From: Bacteroidia bacterium
GTDB lineage: Bacteria > Bacteroidota > Bacteroidia > Flavobacteriales_E > Vicingaceae
Assembly (NCBI GenBank): GCA_030433355.1
Contig: JAUIMG010000018.1
Location: forward strand, 1-56,000
Direction: 5' to 3'
Length of the DNA stretch: 56,000 bases
The notes under the pieces were generated by a model. It did not search any database. It saw nothing but the letters and a program-made list of their open reading frames with translations, and was not told the DNA's origin. Of the stretch, positions 51,762-56,000 are shown piece after piece (positions within the stretch are counted from its first letter, which is position 1; each line of letters begins with the position of its first letter). Position numbers and translations under genes: made by a program.

Positions 51762-53870
51762 ATGAAAGCTTTATTAATTCTAGTTTTTATCAGTCAGTCT
51801 TTTTCTTTGTTTAGTTCTAAAATTGATAGAGCTTTTGAAGCTTTATATAGATATGACTATTATGGTGCTAAAGAATTATTCAAGAAGCTAGAGATTAAAG
51901 AGCCCGTTGCTAGTCCTTATGGACAGAGTCTTATATATGGCAGAAACGATAATCCATTTTTCAACTTAGATTCCGCTTATTTCTATATTTCAAAAGCTGA
52001 AGAATCATTCCTCAATCAAGGAGAGTCAAAAAAAGAAGATTTATTAGAGTTGAAAATAGATTCCTCAGCAATTCAGTCATGGAAGGATACAATAGATAAA
52101 AAGGCTTACAACCTTGCTTTAAAGACGAATACTTTAAATTCATTTCAGAAATTTATTGATTTGCATAGGGATGCGGAACAAATAAAGGCAGCAAAGATGA
52201 TAAGAAATGAAATTGCCTTTCAAGAAGCGAAAGAAAAAAATAGTGCAAGGTCATATAAAGAGTTCCTGGATTTATACCCCAATGCTAGCCAATTATATGA
52301 AGCTAAAAACCGGTATGAAGAACGGTTATTTATCGAGTATACTGCTTCTAAAGAGATTTTAGAATATACTAATTTCATAAAAAATTATCCTAATAGTCCT
52401 TATGTAAAAGCTTCTGAAGATTCAATTTATTCAAAAACAGTAGAATTAAAGACCCAAGAATCCTATTATAGCTTTATTAAAAAGTATCCCAACAATCATA
52501 ATGTTGAAGAGGCTTGGAGAAACGTATACAACTTGTATATAATGGAATATAGTCCACAAAAAATAATACAATTTAGAATAGACTACCCAGACTATCCATT
52601 TTTAGATGAGTTGGTAGAAGATTTAAAACTTGCTCAAAAAGAGTTTTTCCCATTTCGAGAAAATAACCTCTTTGGATTTATGGATGAGGCCGGGGAGGTT
52701 TTAATTGAGGCAAAGTATGAAGCTGTTGAAGAGTTTAGTGAGGGCTTAGCATTAGTAATTAAAGATGGAAAAGTTGGATATATTAATAAGGTAGAAGACA
52801 TCATTATTCCTTTTGATTATGAAGATGGCGAGTCATTCTTAAATGGTGCAGCTATAGTTGCCAAAAATGATAAATATGGATTAATAAATAGAAATAATGA
52901 TGCTATAGTTAGTATAAAGTATGATCTAGTTGGTAATTTCTACTCGGGCTTAGCTGTAGTTGCAAACGATATAGCTTACGGTTTTGTAAATAAAAATGGA
53001 GAAGAACTTATTCCTTTAAAATTAGAATATGCTTCAGATTTTGAAAATAATTATGCTCTAATTGAAGTAGATAGCGGAAAAGGAATGATTAATACTCTTG
53101 GCGCAACCGTAATAGCACCAATATATACTTGGTTAGAACCATTTAATGAGTATGGTATTTCAAGAGCTAAAAATGATACGGCTTATGGCTTGTTAGATAA
53201 GAATGGATCACAAATACTGCCTTTTGAATATGATAGGATTGGCTTCTTTTCAGAAGGATTAGCAGTAGTTTCAAAGAATGGAAAATATGGTTATGTTAAT
53301 ACAAAAGGAGAATTTGTTATTGATTTGAAATTTGATTTTATAGATCAAGTAATGGTATGGGGAGAAATGAGAAATGGTAAAGCAAAGTTTTATAGGGATA
53401 ATAAATATGGAATAATAGATTCTTTAGGTAAGGAAGTTTTTCCTGCAATATTTCAAGATGTAGGAGATTATAAGAAAGAAGAATGGGTAGCAGTAAAGAA
53501 AAGAGAAAAATGGGGCTATTCTAATAGTAACCTCCGTTTAATGATTCCTTACAAATATGATTTTGCTCAATCCTTCTTAAATGGTTATGGCTTGGTAAAA
53601 ATGGAGGATGGGTTTAACTTTATTAATGAAAAAGAAGAAAGGATTTTTGCGCAAAGTATAGAAAGCATTCAAAAAGTAGACACTTTATATATTATTGAGT
53701 CAAAAAATTTAAAAGGTATTATAAATTCTAAAATAGAAGCTGTTCTAGAGGTTGAATATGATGTAATAGAAGAATATAATTCAACTTACTTTAAGTTAAT
53801 TAAAGATGGCAGTATTAGTTATTGGAATAAAATTAATGGAAACATAGTTTCAAAGAACCCTAATGATTGA
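51762..53870 (+). CDS. WG-repeat protein with N-terminal TPR-like region
   Basis: The ATG at 51762 (MKALLILVFISQSFSLFSS) was chosen because it begins the signal peptide and lies 18 nt after a TAAATTTG box (51736-51743); in-frame TTG and ATG codons at 51741 and 51750 are alternatives. The 702-residue protein has an N-terminal helical, TPR-like part (about 20-300) and then about ten WG-type beta-repeats (for example FMDEAGEVLIEAKYEAVEEFSEGLALVIKDGKVGYI in part; YGLINRNNDAIVSIKYDLV). WG-repeat proteins are surface or secreted and their function is mostly unknown. It overlaps the downstream NUDIX gene by 8 bp. Confidence 0.8.
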   Translation: MKALLILVFISQSFSLFSSKIDRAFEALYRYDYYGAKELFKKLEIKEPVASPYGQSLIYGRNDNPFFNLDSAYFYISKAEESFLNQGESKKEDLLELKIDSSAIQSWKDTIDKKAYNLALKTNTLNSFQKFIDLHRDAEQIKAAKMIRNEIAFQEAKEKNSARSYKEFLDLYPNASQLYEAKNRYEERLFIEYTASKEILEYTNFIKNYPNSPYVKASEDSIYSKTVELKTQESYYSFIKKYPNNHNVEEAWRNVYNLYIMEYSPQKIIQFRIDYPDYPFLDELVEDLKLAQKEFFPFRENNLFGFMDEAGEVLIEAKYEAVEEFSEGLALVIKDGKVGYINKVEDIIIPFDYEDGESFLNGAAIVAKNDKYGLINRNNDAIVSIKYDLVGNFYSGLAVVANDIAYGFVNKNGEELIPLKLEYASDFENNYALIEVDSGKGMINTLGATVIAPIYTWLEPFNEYGISRAKNDTAYGLLDKNGSQILPFEYDRIGFFSEGLAVVSKNGKYGYVNTKGEFVIDLKFDFIDQVMVWGEMRNGKAKFYRDNKYGIIDSLGKEVFPAIFQDVGDYKKEEWVAVKKREKWGYSNSNLRLMIPYKYDFAQSFLNGYGLVKMEDGFNFINEKEERIFAQSIESIQKVDTLYIIESKNLKGIINSKIEAVLEVEYDVIEEYNSTYFKLIKDGSISYWNKINGNIVSKNPND

Positions 53871-54507
53871 TTTCTTTTTAAAAGAGTTAAAGGAGAGTTT
53901 GAACGGTGAACTTCCAGGAGCAAGAGCTCATCAATATGTAATGAAAGATCGCTTAACTATTGAAGACTTATCCAATAATCTACATAGTGCTCGATTAAGT
54001 GCTGTATTAATTTTTCTTTATCTTGAAAATGATAGACTATTTACTACATTTATTAAGAGACCGACTTATAAAGGAGTTCATAGTGGTCAAATCTCTCTTC
54101 CTGGAGGAAAAATGGAACTTAATGATTCGAGTTTAATGCATACGGCATATAGGGAGGCCGAGGAAGAGATTTCTATAAACGCAAAGAAAATTGAAGGTAT
54201 TGGACAATTGAGTAAACTTTATATCCCGCCAAGTAACTTCCTAGTCAGTCCCTACATAGCATTTCAGAGGAATAAACCTGAGTTTATTGCTGATAAGCGT
54301 GAAGTGGATAAAATTATAAAGGTCCCTTTATCGGTTTTATTAGAAAGGTATGAATATCAGATTGCCACGGTTAATATAGGTGGAGTAAGAAGAAAGGTGA
54401 AGGGTTTTTACTTAGAAGATAACTTAGTCTGGGGAGCCACTGCAATGATTATGAGAGAATTTTTAGAAGTTTTAAAAAATCTTAAATCAACCAACGACTT
54501 ATTATAA
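53863..54507 (+). CDS. CoA-pyrophosphatase-type NUDIX hydrolase
   Basis: A 214-residue NUDIX enzyme of the CoA-diphosphatase (NudL/PCD1) group. The group mark LxTxRxx...HxGQhxLPGG appears as FTTFIKRPTYKGVHSGQISLPGG. The box continues KMELNDSSLMHTAYREAEEEISI with REAEEE intact, but the usual glycine of EEIGI is replaced by Ser. Enzymes of this type cut CoA to 3',5'-ADP and phosphopantetheine. The start overlaps the WG-repeat gene by 8 bp; the 3' end overlaps a convergent small gene by 26 bp. Confidence 0.85.
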   Translation: MIDFFLKELKESLNGELPGARAHQYVMKDRLTIEDLSNNLHSARLSAVLIFLYLENDRLFTTFIKRPTYKGVHSGQISLPGGKMELNDSSLMHTAYREAEEEISINAKKIEGIGQLSKLYIPPSNFLVSPYIAFQRNKPEFIADKREVDKIIKVPLSVLLERYEYQIATVNIGGVRRKVKGFYLEDNLVWGATAMIMREFLEVLKNLKSTNDLL

Positions 54508-54667
54508 AGTAACATAAGTACATTCCAATTAAAGCTAATACAATTTTATAAGAGCCTTTAAAGTACCACGGACTCTTTTGTATATCCTTTCTATATGCCC
54601 AAATAAGATATCCGATAAATAAGATTAAAAAGAAAATTAAGAATGCTATTCTGCCACTTGTAAACAT
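54482..54667 (-). CDS. Small two-helix membrane protein
   Basis: A 61-residue protein with two hydrophobic helices (about 6-24 and 43-58) joined by a short basic loop (AYRKDIQKSPWYFKGSYK). The arrangement recurs in short uncharacterised Bacteroidota membrane proteins, so I judge it real despite its size. It is convergent with the CoA-pyrophosphatase gene and overlaps its 3' end by 26 bp. Confidence 0.6.
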   Translation of the reverse strand: MFTSGRIAFLIFFLILFIGYLIWAYRKDIQKSPWYFKGSYKIVLALIGMYLCYFIISRWLI

Positions 54668-54762
54668 AAGGTGTAATTTCGATTGCTAAGGTATTAATAT
54701 TGTGATTAGGTTTAGATTTAATTAAATAATAAACCAAAAGTGTTGAAGATAGTTTAATAAGT

Positions 54763-55431
54763 ATGAATATAATAGTAAGCGGAGCAAGTAGTGGTATAGG
54801 TAAATCAATAATTCAAAGGCTAAATGAAGGAGAACATCATGTATTAGCAATAGCAAGAAGTGAAATTAATGTTGATGGTAATGATAAAATTTTATCACTT
54901 TCGACTGATTTAAGTGCCGAAGAATCAATTAATGTCATTCAAGACAAAATTGAATCATGGGAAAAAGTGGATGCCATTATTAATAATGCTGGACAATTAA
55001 TTAATAAGTCTTTTGAAGAAACTTCCACCACAGATTTTTTAAAGCAATACGAGGCAAACTTTATTACATCGGTTCATATAATTAAGGCAGCCTTACCTAA
55101 ACTTACCCAAGGAGGTCATATAGTTAATATAAGCAGTATGGGTGGTTTCCAAGGAAGTGCTAAGTACTCAGGCCTTTCTGCTTATAGTTCAGCGAAAGGA
55201 GCAGTAGCAATATTGTCTGAATGTTTAGCTGAAGAGTTTAAAGAGAAGGGTATTCATGTAAATGCCCTAGCCTTAGGTGCCGTGCAAACTGAAATGTTGA
55301 ATAAAGCATTTCCAGGATACAAAGCTCCAATTAGCGCAGAAGAGATGGCTGAGTTTATTATCGACTTTACGATCAATAGAGCTATGTTTTTTAATGGGAA
55401 AATACTACCAGTAGCTTTAATAAACCTTTAG
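54763..55431 (+). CDS. Short-chain dehydrogenase/reductase (SDR)
   Basis: A 222-residue classical SDR oxidoreductase. The cofactor loop is GASSGIG (7-13). NNAG is at 74-77. The catalytic residues are Ser125 (VNISSMGG), Tyr141 and Lys145 (AYSSAKGAV). It is shorter than most, with the substrate loop reduced. Substrate unknown. It is the last gene before the rRNA operon. An AT-rich dyad with a T-run about 10-45 nt past its stop may end its transcript. Confidence 0.9.
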   Translation: MNIIVSGASSGIGKSIIQRLNEGEHHVLAIARSEINVDGNDKILSLSTDLSAEESINVIQDKIESWEKVDAIINNAGQLINKSFEETSTTDFLKQYEANFITSVHIIKAALPKLTQGGHIVNISSMGGFQGSAKYSGLSAYSSAKGAVAILSECLAEEFKEKGIHVNALALGAVQTEMLNKAFPGYKAPISAEEMAEFIIDFTINRAMFFNGKILPVALINL

Positions 55432-55487
55432 TATCAAGGAGTTAACTTAGGGGAGAAATATTTTTAACTTTTTTTCAATCAAATTAC

Positions 55488-55517
55488 TTGTAGGTCATAT
55501 AAAGTTGTCTAACTTTG
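55488..55517 (+). promoter_or_regulatory. rRNA promoter P1
   Basis: TTG (55488-55490), 19 nt, then TAACTTTG (55510-55517), followed by TCGTCCC. It fits the Bacteroidota consensus fully. Confidence 0.85.
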
Positions 55518-55591
55518 TCGTCCCGAAAAACAGAGATGTTGAGTAGATCGTAGACTGAAAAAAAATAATTTAAATTTTTTTAAAATAAAGT

Positions 55592-55620
55592 TTGTCAGTT
55601 TAAAAAATCATGTACATTTG
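55592..55620 (+). promoter_or_regulatory. rRNA promoter P2
   Basis: TTG (55592-55594), 18 nt, then TACATTTG (55613-55620), followed by CGGCCCC. The TTG lies exactly 104 bp after that of P1. Confidence 0.85.
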
Positions 55621-55695
55621 CGGCCCCAAAAAAAACGAGGGAAGGTTCATTCGAAATAAGAAATAAATTTTTTTAATTTTTTTTCGAAAAAAAAC

Positions 55696-55724
55696 TTGCA
55701 GGTTTAATAAAAGTTGTAAGTTTG
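55696..55724 (+). promoter_or_regulatory. rRNA promoter P3
   Basis: TTG (55696-55698), 18 nt, then TAAGTTTG (55717-55724), followed by CCGTCCC. The TTG lies exactly 104 bp after that of P2. The downstream GTTCATT is shared with P2. Confidence 0.85.
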
Positions 55725-55765
55725 CCGTCCCAAATAAAAAATGGGTTAGTTCATTTGATAATTTG

Positions 55766-55885
55766 AAGGTGTAAAAACCTTGAAAAATATAAGAATCCAA
55801 CCATTAGGTTGAATGTTCTTTGAAAAGATTGAAGTAAGAAGAAAAAAGGTAAATACCTTGAGATTTTAGCAATAAAATTCTTTGA
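55766..55885 (+). promoter_or_regulatory. rRNA leader: short hairpins and boxA-like sequences
   Basis: Three short stems follow each other: AAGGT/ACCTT (55766-55770 with 55777-55781), CAACC/GGTTG (55798-55802 with 55807-55811) and AAGGT/ACCTT (55846-55850 with 55855-55859). GTTCTTTGAAAAG (about 55815) and TTCTTTGAGAAA (about 55879) resemble the boxA antitermination element. Such leaders carry antitermination and RNA-processing signals; the assignment is by analogy. Confidence 0.5.
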
Positions 55886-55921
55886 GAAACGAATCCTAAG
55901 CAAAACATTAAACTTTTAATT

Positions 55922-56000
55922 ACAACGAAGAGTTTGATCCTGGCTCAGGATGAACGCTAGCGGCAGGCCTAACACATGCAAGTCGAACGGTAAGTTGAGA
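55922..56000 (+). rRNA. 16S ribosomal RNA, 5' end (partial)
   Basis: The universal 5' sequence AGAGTTTGATCCTGGCTCAG and the following GATGAACGCTAGCGGC and GGCCTAACACATGCAAGTCG are present. The mature start is placed at 55922 by alignment with the E. coli 5' end (base 9 at 55930). The GCTAGCGGCAGGCCT wording is typical of Bacteroidota. Only 79 bases are in the window, so the class cannot be fixed from this alone. Confidence 0.97.

Noticed and set aside
55600-55800. A 66-residue minus-strand frame upstream of the 16S gene
   Set aside because: It overlaps two clear rRNA promoters and the leader, and the translation is a phenylalanine- and leucine-rich artefact of AT-rich DNA.
1-56000. CRISPR arrays, insertion sequences, prophage or tRNA genes
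   Set aside because: No regularly spaced direct repeats, transposase, phage gene or cloverleaf sequence was seen in any spacer.

Overview
The window is a piece of chromosome from a Bacteroidota bacterium, most likely in or near the class Flavobacteriia. The DNA is AT-rich. Several secreted proteins carry the C-terminal sorting tail of the type IX secretion system. Promoters match the Bacteroidota pattern TTG-N18-20-TAnnTTTG. The 16S rRNA gene that begins in the last 79 bases has the Bacteroidota-type 5' sequence (GCTAGCGGCAGGCCTAAC). Genus cannot be read from this stretch. No integrase, transposase, prophage, CRISPR array or tRNA was seen.

Positions 1 to about 15,300 are an accessory block. 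Every confident gene is on the minus strand, functions are unrelated, and the spacers are long and AT-rich with palindromes and recurring TGCYAAC/GTTRGCA-like boxes. It holds a partial membrane protein, a Vat-type xenobiotic acetyltransferase, an extra methionine aminopeptidase, a SnoaL-like protein, small and secreted proteins, an alpha/beta hydrolase preceded by an overlapping 32-residue signal-peptide ORF, a CPBP-family membrane protease, and a TonB-C-like lipoprotein. It also has three regulator-plus-effector pairs: two paralogous TolB-like/TPR/AraC regulators (one before an outer-membrane barrel-like gene, one before a zinc-free alcohol-dehydrogenase-type oxidoreductase) and a Crp/Fnr regulator before an SDR-like gene. 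A 15-bp motif recurs around both TolB-TPR-AraC genes and may be their operator. The layout resembles a cassette or gene-capture region, but no recombinase is in view.

Positions 15,500 to 55,430 are dense core chromosome. They include mnmE, a remote PiT-type transporter, an ACP phosphodiesterase-like gene, rarA, sucD (flanked by two DNRLRE/T9SS surface proteins), a YdcF-type protein, and the haem pair hemN-hemG (4-nt overlap). These are followed by a tandem STAS-like protein, a SIMPL protein and aminotransferase pair, a DUF1573 protein, valS, ppk1-ppx (polyphosphate synthesis and breakdown), and the three-gene run ddl/O-methyltransferase/meaB. Divergent from it is PASTA protein/T9SS protein/RluA-type pseudouridine synthase. 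The rest comprises an NlpE/META lipoprotein, an M49-like metallopeptidase, a TonB-dependent receptor, two NUDIX hydrolases, an M16 peptidase, an MltF-like lytic transglycosylase, a WG-repeat protein and an SDR. Four convergent gene pairs share exactly four bases at their stop codons.

Positions 55,432 to 56,000 are the upstream region and start of an rRNA operon. Three near-identical promoters sit in tandem exactly 104 bp apart, followed by a leader with small hairpins and boxA-like sequences and then the 16S gene, which runs off the window.

All function calls come from reading the sequence and recalling families. No database search was run.
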